Part shown: piece by piece, positions 19,160 to 26,555 of the stretch
Layout of the letters: every line of letters begins with the position of its first letter
How positions within the stretch are numbered: the first letter of the stretch is position 1
Assembly (NCBI RefSeq): GCF_030818015.1
Contig: NZ_JAUSZX010000001.1
Location: 992,001-1,056,000 of the forward strand
From: Arthrobacter globiformis
Lineage (GTDB): Bacteria; Actinomycetota; Actinomycetes; Actinomycetales; Micrococcaceae
Direction of reading: 5' to 3'
DNA length: 64,000 nucleotides
Position numbers and translations under genes: made by a program
The notes under the pieces: model-generated
The model's database searches: none
Told to the model about the DNA's origin: nothing
The model's input: only the letters and a program-made list of their open reading frames with translations

Positions 19160-19177
19160 GGACAAATCGTTTTGGCA
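19160..19177. promoter_or_regulatory. LacI-type operator B in the divergent fructan promoter
   Basis: GGACAAATCGTTTTGGCA matches operator A at 14 of 18 positions, including the central TCG and the right half-site TTGGCA. A further half-site copy, TTTTGGCAAG, follows at 19180-19189. It is 126 bp upstream of the Tat-signal ORF, so it probably controls the plus-strand arm. Two spaced operators would permit looping. Confidence 0.65.
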
Positions 19178-19302
19178 AATTTTGGCAAGTCGCCGCATGT
19201 TGTGCGCCCGGCAGGCCACCCCTGGCGTTCGGGCCCTTCCCGACCTTTCGCACGCTCAGTCGGGAACCTCGGTCCTCTCGTCACCAATTCAAAGGAGAAC
19301 AG

Positions 19303-19494
19303 ATGAAACCCATCCCGGACGTCAGCCGCAGGAGTGTGCTTCGGGCCTTCACGGTGTCCGCGGCAGTGGCAGGCACTGCCTTCGCCATGGCAGCCACCAG
19401 CAGCCCTGCCACCGCAGCACCCACACAGGTGGCCGCAACGCCCGACGCCGGACAGGGGCCGTCGGGGCACCGTCACCTGATCGGTGTCCTCTAG
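19303..19494 (+). CDS. 63-residue Tat-signal-only ORF (orphaned export signal)
   Basis: A strong AAAGGAG precedes ATG 19303. The product is a textbook Tat signal: n-region MKPIPDVSRRSVLRAF with the twin Arg, hydrophobic TVSAAVAGTAFAMAA, and an AxA-type site in SSPATAAPT. Only about 25 further residues follow (ending GHRHLIGVL) before TAG at 19492. In other GH91 inulin fructotransferases I recall an export signal joined to the catalytic domain. Here the enzyme begins 45 bp later, in another frame, with its own SD. Joining the two would need at least two changes: this frame stops at 19492, and the enzyme's frame has a TGA at 19524. It is either a relic of a precursor or a separately made secreted peptide. 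Confidence 0.7.
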   Translation: MKPIPDVSRRSVLRAFTVSAAVAGTAFAMAATSSPATAAPTQVAATPDAGQGPSGHRHLIGVL

Positions 19495-19538
19495 AAGCAC
19501 CCCAAACGTTCAATCCCCAACGATGAGGAGAACCAGCT

Positions 19539-20744
19539 TTGACCACCGTCTACGACGTCACCACCTGGAGCGTGCCAGGGAATCCCACGGCCAACCCGTA
19601 CAACGACATCGGGCTTGTCATCAACAGCATCATCGCCGATGTGAAGTCCCAGCAGACCAACCAGGCCACCAAGCCCGGCGCCGTCATCTACATCCCGCCG
19701 GGAGACTACTCCCTCAAGACCCGCGTCAACATCGACATCAGCTATCTGACAATCCGCGGCTCGGGCCACGGCTTCACCTCTCTCAGCATTCGCTACAACG
19801 CCGGTCCCACCGGCAACTGGCACGAGATCAACCCCGGCGGCAGCCGTGTCCGAGTGGAAAACACCGACGGAAACACCGAGGCTTTCCGCGTGTACCGCAC
19901 AGGTGACCCGCGCCTCAGCGCAATTGTCTTCGAGAAGTTCTGCCTGGACGGTGTCTCCTTCGGGAGCAACCAGAACTCCTACGTCAACGGCAAGACGGGC
20001 ATCCTCTTCGACTCCGCCAACGATTCCTGCAGGGTCGAAGGCATGGGCATGGTCTATCTGGAACACGGCCTGATTGTCCGCGACGCCGATGCCTTGAGCG
20101 TCAGCGGAAACTTCCTGGCGGAAAACGGCACCTGTGTGAAACTGGTCGGTTCCGGCCAGGCCTCCAAGGTGACGGACAACCTGATCGGCGCCGGCTACGT
20201 GGGATTCTCCATCTTCGCGGAAGGACACTACGGCCTGCTCGTCTCCGGAAACAACATCTTCCCCCGCGGCAAGAGCATGGTGCACTTCAAGAACGTCATC
20301 CGGTCCTCGATCAGCGCCAACCGCCTGCACGGCTACTACCCGGGCATGGTGTACTTCGAGGGCGTCTGCACGGAAAACCTGGTCGGGGCCAACCACTTCT
20401 TCCGCGAGACCGAGAAGTTCCCGCCCCTGGTCCAATACAACAACGGGCTGGACGACCTCTTCGGTCTGGTACACCTCGAGGGTGGCAACAACTCCGTGAT
20501 CGGAAACCATTTCAGCTACGACGTCCCGTCCGGCTCCGTCACGCCGTCGGGCCAGATGCCCACCATCATCCTGGTGGCGTCCGGAAACAACAACTACATT
20601 GCCACCAACAACACCGTGTCCTCCATTGCCGTCAAGACGGTCACCCTTGACTCGTCGACGACCGGAACCAAGGTCCTGGACAGCGGGTCCCTGGACCAGT
20701 TCCAGCCGTTCCAGAGCAGCAACTCCTTCAGGGCCACGCCGTAA
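19539..20744 (+). CDS. GH91 inulin fructotransferase-like protein lacking a signal peptide
   Basis: 401 residues from a TTG codon preceded by GAGGAG eight bases upstream; a TGA at 19524 closes the frame just before it. The parallel beta-helix signatures match GH91: YDVTTWSVPGNP, GAVIYIPPGDYSLKTRV, IRGSGHGFTSLSIRYN, SYVNGKTGILF, GLLVSGNNIFPRG, LHGYYPGM and KVLDSGS. Its length fits mature inulin fructotransferase (about 400-410 residues), which converts inulin to difructose anhydride I or III by intramolecular transfer. Compared with its paralog at 14278, CIEL becomes CVKL, so one acidic residue is absent. Without the upstream Tat signal the product should stay in the cytoplasm, which conflicts with a polymer substrate. 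Which DFA is formed cannot be told. Confidence 0.85.
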   Translation: MTTVYDVTTWSVPGNPTANPYNDIGLVINSIIADVKSQQTNQATKPGAVIYIPPGDYSLKTRVNIDISYLTIRGSGHGFTSLSIRYNAGPTGNWHEINPGGSRVRVENTDGNTEAFRVYRTGDPRLSAIVFEKFCLDGVSFGSNQNSYVNGKTGILFDSANDSCRVEGMGMVYLEHGLIVRDADALSVSGNFLAENGTCVKLVGSGQASKVTDNLIGAGYVGFSIFAEGHYGLLVSGNNIFPRGKSMVHFKNVIRSSISANRLHGYYPGMVYFEGVCTENLVGANHFFRETEKFPPLVQYNNGLDDLFGLVHLEGGNNSVIGNHFSYDVPSGSVTPSGQMPTIILVASGNNNYIATNNTVSSIAVKTVTLDSSTTGTKVLDSGSLDQFQPFQSSNSFRATP

Positions 20745-20782
20745 CCGCGAGGCCATGACACCGGCCGCATCGCGGCCAGAAC

Positions 20783-20830
20783 AACGACGACGGCGGACGC
20801 CGCCCCTGGGTGATGTCCGCCGTCGTCGTT
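20783..20830. terminator. Strong hairpin between the GH91 gene and the secreted GH32 gene
   Basis: A perfect 16-bp inverted repeat, AACGACGACGGCGGAC (20783-20798) and GTCCGCCGTCGTCGTT (20815-20830), with a 16-base loop. It can end the GH91 transcript or attenuate read-through into the GH32 gene 60 bp downstream. It has only a short T-run. Confidence 0.7.
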
Positions 20831-20889
20831 CGCTGTACTGCGCCCTTCGATGCACTGCAAGGCAAGCACTCTTGAAAGGTCTGTCAAAG

Positions 20890-23481
20890 ATGACCAGACG
20901 CACCAAAGCATTGCTGTCACTCGGGACGGCCATGGCCCTCACTGCCGCCTCTTTCGCCATCGCAACAAATCCTGCCCGGGCCACCGACCCGGATCCGGCT
21001 ACGCAGCAATGCCGGCCCTATCTGCATTACACGCCGGAGGCCAACTGGATGAATGACCCCAACGGGCTCGTCTACCACAACGGCAAGTACCACATGTACT
21101 ACCAGTACAACCCCAACGGAACCCGCTGGGGAAACATGAGCTGGGGCCACGCCTCCTCGACCGACCTGATCCACTGGGACGAACAACCGCTCGCCATCCC
21201 GCGAGGAATCAACGGAAACGACCAGGTCATCGAAGAAATCTTCTCCGGATCCGTGGTGGTGGACACCCTGAACAGCAGCGGGTTCGGAACTCTGCAGAAC
21301 CCGCCTCTGGTTGCCGTGTACACAAGCAACTACACAAACTCCCACCCGCTCTATCCCGGCAAGCAAGCACAATCGCTGGCCTTTAGCCTTGACGACGGGC
21401 AAACCTGGGCCAAGTACGGCAACAACCCGGTCCTCAACCGGAATACCTCCAGCTTCCGCGACCCCAAGGTCTTCCGGTACGACAACCCGTCTGGAGCGGA
21501 CTATTGGGTGATGGCCGCCGTGGAAGCCGACGAGCACCGGGTCCTCTTCTACAAGAGCACCGACCTCAAACAATGGGACTACCTGGACGACTTCGGGCCG
21601 GCAAATGCCATAGGCGGGCAGTGGGAGTGTCCTGACCTGTTCCCCCTGGCCGTCGATGGGAACCCCAATAACGTCAAATGGGTCCTCGCCGTGAACATCA
21701 ACCCGGGCGGCGTGGGCGGTGGCAGCGGCGGGCAGTACTTCGTCGGATCCTTCAACGGCACAACGTTCACCGCCGAGAACATCGATCCCGCCGACCAGCT
21801 TCCACCCGGCAACGTCATTGCCGGCTTCAACGGCGGCAACTACAGCCGCTGGAACGTCCAGAACGATCCGTCGAACAGTTCCGGTCCCTGGGGAAGCGCC
21901 CCAGCCTCCGGAAGTCTTTCAGGACAAATGGCGGTCACGGGCAACATCGGAGCCGGACTGGTGAACGGTTTCCACGGTGGAGATGCTCCCGTGGGCACCA
22001 TGGAATCAGCACCTTTCACCGTGGACAAGGACCACCTCAACTTCCTGGTCGGCGGCGGAAAGCACGCGCGGGAACCCGGCCAGCAGTCGGGAAACCAGGC
22101 TCCTCCGGGCTATCTGCTGTTCGACGGCTTCGACTACCCCGGAACGCTCACCCAAGCCGGCTGGCAACTCACCGACGACTTCCAGGCGGCACTGAACCCC
22201 TCCACGTCCGGCGGTGAATTCGCCATCGGGAAACGGATCAACACCTTCGAAGGAGGCCCGCACCAGGACGACAACGTCGGCACCATCACCTCGCCTGAGT
22301 TCTACCTGACCAACACCAACATCGGCTTCCTTCTTGGCGGCGGCGAACGGACTGACGGCCAACTCCAGGTCGAACTGCTGGTGGGCGGAGTGCCGGTCCG
22401 CACCGCTACCGGCACCAACTCAGGAGACCTGAACTGGAAGAACTGGGACGTTTCACCGTGGTACGGCCAGATCGCCCGCATCAGAATCGTGGACAACGCA
22501 ACCGGCCCATGGGGGCATCTGACGCTGGACAACATGGTCCTCGGTTCGGAACCGGCAAAAGTCCGGAGCAGCGAAACCACGGTGAACCTTGTGGTCAACG
22601 GCCAGACAGTCCGCAGCGCAACCGGCGCTAATTCGGAACAATTGGCATGGACCGCCTGGGACGTCAGCGCCTTCAAGGGCAGCCAGGCCACCATTAAGAT
22701 CGTGGACAATAACCGCGGCGGATGGGGGCACATCCTGGCGGATGAGTTTGTCTCCTCGGACGAATCCCGCCTTGAGCCGCACGACTGGCTGGACTCGGGC
22801 AGGGACTACTACGCCACGGTGTCCTTCAACAATGCTCCCGGCGGAAAGCGCATCATGCTGGGCTGGATGAACAACTGGGACTACGGCCAGGACACCCCCA
22901 CCACCACCTGGCGTGGAACCATGACCCTGCCACGTGAAGTCGTCCTAACCCAGACGCCTGCAGGCCCAAGGTTGCGGCAACAGGTGGTGACCCAGGCCGA
23001 CGCGTTGAAGAACACAGCCGAGACGTACACGGCATCCGCCCAGGACATTCGGCCGGGAACCACCACGCTCCCGGTCACGGGGGACGTGGTACAGATTGAT
23101 GCCGAGTTCTCCCCTGGCACCGCGTCGTCGTTTGGACTGACGGTGCTCGGAAACGCCAGCGAATCAACCCGGATCGGTTACGCGCCGGCCACGCAACGGC
23201 TCTCTATCGACAGGACCAACTCCGGGAACGAGGGTTTCCATCCGGCCTTCACTTCAGTAGAGGACCCGCGGGTCGAGTTGATCAATGGCCGGCTCCGCCT
23301 GCGCCTGTATGTAGACCGGGCATCCGTGGAGCTTTTCGCCCAGGACGGCCTGACAACCATCACGGACCAGGTCTTCCCCAACGCAGGCGCGAACAACATC
23401 TCGGTCTTCTCCGAAGGAGGAACCGCACGGCTCGAAAGTCTGACGGTGACTCCAATGAACCAGGCCATGTGGGGCGGCTGA
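20890..23481 (+). CDS. Secreted GH32 fructanase with a self-nested accessory domain
   Basis: 863 residues from ATG 20890 with a Sec-type signal (MTRRTKALLSLGTAMALTAA, cleavage near the ARA-T at about 32). The catalytic propeller has WMNDPNG (Asp 56), FRDP (Asp 191) and ECPD (Glu 246). Between blades four and five lies a long insert, about residues 309-622. Its outer module begins GLVNGFHGGD...LNFLVGGGKH and resumes at TTVNLVVNGQTVRSATG...DNNRGGWGH. A complete second copy of the same module (FDGFDYPG...GFLLGGGER...VELLVGGVPVRTATG...DNATGPWGH, about 404-558) is inserted in its loop. The propeller resumes at HDWLDSGRDYYATVSF. It probably acts as exo-inulinase or levanase outside the cell; a levan fructotransferase is less likely but not excluded. 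Confidence 0.92.
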   Translation: MTRRTKALLSLGTAMALTAASFAIATNPARATDPDPATQQCRPYLHYTPEANWMNDPNGLVYHNGKYHMYYQYNPNGTRWGNMSWGHASSTDLIHWDEQPLAIPRGINGNDQVIEEIFSGSVVVDTLNSSGFGTLQNPPLVAVYTSNYTNSHPLYPGKQAQSLAFSLDDGQTWAKYGNNPVLNRNTSSFRDPKVFRYDNPSGADYWVMAAVEADEHRVLFYKSTDLKQWDYLDDFGPANAIGGQWECPDLFPLAVDGNPNNVKWVLAVNINPGGVGGGSGGQYFVGSFNGTTFTAENIDPADQLPPGNVIAGFNGGNYSRWNVQNDPSNSSGPWGSAPASGSLSGQMAVTGNIGAGLVNGFHGGDAPVGTMESAPFTVDKDHLNFLVGGGKHAREPGQQSGNQAPPGYLLFDGFDYPGTLTQAGWQLTDDFQAALNPSTSGGEFAIGKRINTFEGGPHQDDNVGTITSPEFYLTNTNIGFLLGGGERTDGQLQVELLVGGVPVRTATGTNSGDLNWKNWDVSPWYGQIARIRIVDNATGPWGHLTLDNMVLGSEPAKVRSSETTVNLVVNGQTVRSATGANSEQLAWTAWDVSAFKGSQATIKIVDNNRGGWGHILADEFVSSDESRLEPHDWLDSGRDYYATVSFNNAPGGKRIMLGWMNNWDYGQDTPTTTWRGTMTLPREVVLTQTPAGPRLRQQVVTQADALKNTAETYTASAQDIRPGTTTLPVTGDVVQIDAEFSPGTASSFGLTVLGNASESTRIGYAPATQRLSIDRTNSGNEGFHPAFTSVEDPRVELINGRLRLRLYVDRASVELFAQDGLTTITDQVFPNAGANNISVFSEGGTARLESLTVTPMNQAMWGG

Positions 23482-23510
23482 CCCGGTCCCGGCGAGGCGC
23501 ACGTAGCAGT

Positions 23511-23549
23511 ACGGCCCCAGTTGCAGCCCCCGGCGGCGGCTGGGGCCGT
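23511..23549. terminator. Hairpin downstream of the secreted GH32 gene
   Basis: Ten-base arms ACGGCCCCAG (23511-23520) and CTGGGGCCGT (23540-23549) lie 30 bp after the GH32 stop. It is a probable terminator of the plus-strand fructan arm. Confidence 0.6.
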
Positions 23550-23606
23550 GCCGCGCGGAGTCCCTGATTGCTGTGTTACCGCAGGGACACTGCCCGGGCA
23601 TGCAAA

Positions 23607-23646
23607 AGGCCCCGGTTCCCCTTGTTTATAAGGGGAACCGGGGCCT
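23607..23646 (-). terminator. Terminator of tRNA-Ser(CGA)
   Basis: A hairpin with 15-16 bp arms (AGGCCCCGGTTCCCC at 23607-23621, and its complement ending at 23646) flanks the loop TTGTTTATA. On the minus strand it is followed by TTTTGC just after the tRNA 3' end, the layout of an intrinsic terminator. It may also stop plus-strand transcripts from the fructan arm. Confidence 0.85.
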
Positions 23647-23653
23647 CGCTATA

Positions 23654-23743
23654 TGGCGGTGACGGTGGGATTTGAACCCACGTTGGCTTTTACACCAAAC
23701 AACATTTCGAGTGTTGCACCTTCGGCCGCTCGGACACGTCACC
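23654..23743 (-). tRNA. tRNA-Ser(CGA)
   Basis: A class II tRNA of 90 nt. Acceptor GGTGACG pairs with CGTCACC, the anticodon arm is CAACA-CTCGAAA-TGTTG with anticodon CGA (reads UCG), and a long variable arm (GGTGTAAAAGCC) marks serine. The T arm is GTGGG-TTCAAAT-CCCAC. Discriminator G and a genome-encoded CCA are present at the 3' end (23654-23657). Confidence 0.97.
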
Positions 23744-23890
23744 AACCTGTATAGGGTACCGGAGCAAGGCCCGCATCCCCAAAACGGCATACTTTTGCCG
23801 GCAGTACAGTCAGCGGTCCAGCGTTCGGAGCGGGCACGCCGGGGCGCATCTTCCCGGAAATCGGGGCCGGGCACTAGATTCATAAGCAAG

Positions 23891-24952
23891 ATGACTACTT
23901 CCCAGCAGCACACCGAAGCGACAGCATATTGGACCGTGGGCCCCTGCCGGGGTGAACTGCGCAGCGAGGCCTTGCCCGCCCCCGGCCCGGAGGAGGCACT
24001 GGTCCGCTCGCTGTACTCGGGCATCAGCAAGGGCACCGAGCTCGTCGTCCACCAGGCCGCCGTTCCGCCCTGCGTCGCCGAGGAGATGCGCGCCCCGCAC
24101 CAGGAGGGCTCCTTCCCGTCGCCGGTAAAGTTCGGCTACCTGTCCGTGGGGGTGGTAGAGCAGGGCCCGGATAACTGGGTGGGGCAAACCGTGTTCTGCC
24201 TGCATCCGCACCAGGACCGCTACGTGGTGCCGGTGTCGGCGCTCACCCGCGTTCCCGATGGCGTTCCGCCCCGCCGCGCCGTCCTCACCGGCACCGTGGA
24301 GACGGCCGTGAACGCCCTTTGGGAAGCGGGGCCAAGGCTGGGTGACCGCGTCGCCGTGATCGGCGCCGGGCTGGTGGGCGGCATGGTGGCCACGCTGCTG
24401 CGCACGTTTCCCCTGGCGCGGCTCCAGCTCGTCGACCTGGACCCCAACCGCAAGAACCTGGCCGATGCGCTGGGCGTGGACTTCGCACACCCGGACGACG
24501 CCCTGCCGGACTGCGACATTGTGTTCCACTGCTCCGCGTCCGAAAGCGGGCTGGAGCGCAGCCTGAAGCTCGTGGGGGACGAGGGCGACATCATCGAGAT
24601 GTCCTGGTACGCCGACCGGAAAATCACGATCCCGCTTGGCGAGGACTTCCACGCCCGCAGGCTGTCCATTCGGGCCAGCCAGGTGGGGGCCGTGGCACGG
24701 GCCCGCCGGCACCGCCGGACCAACGCCGACCGGCTGGAGCTCGCCGTGTCCCTGCTGGCAGATCCGGTGTTCGACGCCTTCCTCACGGGTGCCTCCGCGT
24801 TCGCCGAGCTGCCCGGCGTGGTCCAGGACCTGGCCGGCGGCCGGCTCGACGCGCTGTGCCACGTGATTGAGTATCCCGCCACTGAAGATCCCCTGACCGA
24901 AGACCACCTGACCGAAGACCACCAGACCGCCACCACCGAAACAGCGAGGTAA
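23891..24952 (+). CDS. Zinc-type alcohol dehydrogenase-like (MDR) protein of a pterin/glycosyl cluster
   Basis: 353 residues from ATG 23891. The C-terminal half has the MDR Rossmann motif GDRVAVIGAGLVGGMVATLL followed by an acidic strand end (LQLVDLDPNR). The N-terminal half is a GroES-like fold with SLYSGISKGTELVVH and GYLSVGVVEQG, but it lacks the classic Cys/His catalytic zinc set and the GHE motif. It may therefore not act as a zinc alcohol dehydrogenase. The last 25 residues are an imperfect repeat (TEDPLTEDHLTEDHQT) from repeated DNA. It is the first gene of a tight run with a QueD-like protein (3-bp gap), a glycosyltransferase and a winged-helix protein. I have seen this pairing in other actinobacteria, but no pathway is assigned. 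Confidence 0.8.
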   Translation: MTTSQQHTEATAYWTVGPCRGELRSEALPAPGPEEALVRSLYSGISKGTELVVHQAAVPPCVAEEMRAPHQEGSFPSPVKFGYLSVGVVEQGPDNWVGQTVFCLHPHQDRYVVPVSALTRVPDGVPPRRAVLTGTVETAVNALWEAGPRLGDRVAVIGAGLVGGMVATLLRTFPLARLQLVDLDPNRKNLADALGVDFAHPDDALPDCDIVFHCSASESGLERSLKLVGDEGDIIEMSWYADRKITIPLGEDFHARRLSIRASQVGAVARARRHRRTNADRLELAVSLLADPVFDAFLTGASAFAELPGVVQDLAGGRLDALCHVIEYPATEDPLTEDHLTEDHQTATTETAR

Positions 24953-24955
24953 CCA

Positions 24956-25384
24956 TTGTTCAGCCTGACCGTTCGCCGCCACTTCATGATCGCCCACAGC
25001 CTTCCCCGGGAGGCGTTCGGGCCTGCCCAGGGCCTGCACGGTGCCACCTTCGTGGCAGAGGTGACCTTCCGCCGTCGTGCCCTCAATGACGACGCCATTG
25101 TGCTGGACATCGGCGCCGCCGGCGGGATGATCGAGGAGGTGCTGGCCGGGCTCAACTACCGCAACCTGGACGACCACCCGGACTTCGCCGGGAAACTGAG
25201 CACCACGGAGGCGCTGGCGCAGTACATTGCCGGCGCCGTCGCAGAGCGCCTGCGGGAGGACAAGGACGGCCGGGAACTCGCCGGCCTGGACGTCACCCTG
25301 CGGGAAAACCCCGATGCCTGGGCGAGCTATGCCCTCGAGTTCGGAGCCCTCAAGTTCCAGGCCCCCGAGTTCGAGCGCCGCTGA
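24956..25384 (+). CDS. 6-pyruvoyl-tetrahydropterin synthase/QueD-like protein with altered active site
   Basis: 142 residues from TTG 24956, which has GAGG six bases upstream. The T-fold order of PTPS/QueD is visible: IAHSL (zinc His 14), a strand with GLHGATFVAEVTF, VLDIGAAGGMIEEVLAGLNYRNLDDH, TTEALAQYIAGAV and the C-terminal LRENPDAWASY. Canonical members have CxxxHGH; here the second His is Ala (HGA, residues 28-30) and the upstream catalytic Cys is missing. Zinc binding and the standard reaction (6-pyruvoyl- or 6-carboxy-tetrahydropterin formation) are therefore doubtful. The position between a dehydrogenase and a glycosyltransferase suggests a dedicated role in a small-molecule pathway rather than queuosine synthesis. 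Confidence 0.78.
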   Translation: MFSLTVRRHFMIAHSLPREAFGPAQGLHGATFVAEVTFRRRALNDDAIVLDIGAAGGMIEEVLAGLNYRNLDDHPDFAGKLSTTEALAQYIAGAVAERLREDKDGRELAGLDVTLRENPDAWASYALEFGALKFQAPEFERR

Positions 25385-25391
25385 GGCCGCC

Positions 25392-26552
25392 ATGCTGCCC
25401 CCGCCCTCCATCCGGCTCCTGGTTCCCGCGAACATCCGCCATAACTCCGGCGGCAACGTCTACAACGCCGCACTGGTGCAGGGCCTCGAGCAACTGGGAG
25501 CCGCTGTCACCATCCAGGCGGTCGCCGGCGACTGGCCGGTGGGCAGCAAGGAAGAACGACGGCGGCTGGCCGGCTTGCTCGGTTCAGGAACCGCAGCAGG
25601 GGGCCCGGCGGGGGTGCCCGCCAACACGGTCACGATCGTTGACGGCCTGGTGGCCTCCGGCGCCCCCGAGGCCATGGAGGCTGCCGCCGCCGTCGGCCAT
25701 GCGCCGTGGGTCCTGCTGCACATGCCCCTGGACGAGCACCCGGACCTCGAAGTCCGGGCACTCCGCGCGGCTGCCGGCGTGATCTGCACCAGCGGCTCAG
25801 CCGCCGCGGAGATCAGCCGGCGGCACGGCCTGGCCGGCGTCCGCGCTGCGCTGCCCGGAACCGAGCCTGCCCGGGTGGCGGGGGGATCCGAGCCGCCGCG
25901 CCTGCTTGCCGTGGCGGCACTGCTGCCCAACAAGGACCAGCTTGTTCTCCTCGGCGCGCTGGCTCGGCTGCAGGATCTGGAGTGGACGGCAGCCCTCGTC
26001 GGTTCGGCGACGGCGGACCCGGACTACGCACGCCAGGTCGCGGCGGCGGTCGACCGGCACGGGCTGGGCGGCCGGGTGCAGCTGCCCGGCGAACTGACAG
26101 GCCAGTCGCTCGAGCAGCAGTGGCACGCCGCTGACCTGAGCCTGCTGGTCTCCAAAGTGGAGGCTTTCGGCATGGCGGTCACCGAGTCTGTGGCCCGCGG
26201 GGTGCCGGTCATCGTCCGGGCTGGCACCGGGGCGGTGGAGGCGCTGGGACTGGGTGCAGAAACAGCGCCAGGGCGTCCGGAAGGTGCAGCGCCCACCCTG
26301 CCTGGCGCCGTCGTCGAACTCGGTGACGTCGGGGATGCTGAGCCCGGGGAGGGGGACCCCGAGCCGCTGGCGGCCCTGCTGCGCAGCTGGCTCACGGACC
26401 CCGCTCTGCGTGCCGAATGGCGCCGGCGCGCCCTCGCCGGCCGGGAACTCCTGCCTGGCTGGGACGCCACAGCACGGCAGGTGCTCGGCTACGTGGCACC
26501 GGAAGCATCGCAGGGCGACCATTCCTCGCACCCGCCTGCTGATGGAGAATGA
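25392..26552 (+). CDS. GT4-type glycosyltransferase
   Basis: 386 residues from ATG 25392, seven bases after the QueD-like stop. The N-terminal domain has LLVPANIRHNSGGNVYNAAL (acceptor-side glycine loop). The C-terminal domain has LLAVAALLPNKDQLVLLGAL, VQLPGELTG and SKVEAFGMAVTESVARGVPVI, the E-x(7)-E type nucleotide-sugar motif of GT-B retaining enzymes (GT4). No signal or membrane segment is seen, so it acts in the cytosol. Donor and acceptor are unknown. The gene is co-transcribed with the MDR and QueD-like genes and leads into the next gene with a 3-bp gap. Confidence 0.85.
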   Translation: MLPPPSIRLLVPANIRHNSGGNVYNAALVQGLEQLGAAVTIQAVAGDWPVGSKEERRRLAGLLGSGTAAGGPAGVPANTVTIVDGLVASGAPEAMEAAAAVGHAPWVLLHMPLDEHPDLEVRALRAAAGVICTSGSAAAEISRRHGLAGVRAALPGTEPARVAGGSEPPRLLAVAALLPNKDQLVLLGALARLQDLEWTAALVGSATADPDYARQVAAAVDRHGLGGRVQLPGELTGQSLEQQWHAADLSLLVSKVEAFGMAVTESVARGVPVIVRAGTGAVEALGLGAETAPGRPEGAAPTLPGAVVELGDVGDAEPGEGDPEPLAALLRSWLTDPALRAEWRRRALAGRELLPGWDATARQVLGYVAPEASQGDHSSHPPADGE

Positions 26553-26555
26553 GGC

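Noticed and set aside
23600..23760. tRNA-Ser(CGA) as an integration site for the fructan island
   Set aside because: The island ends close to the tRNA 3' end, but I found no duplicate of the tRNA 3' segment near 10 kb and no integrase gene, so an integrative element is not supported.
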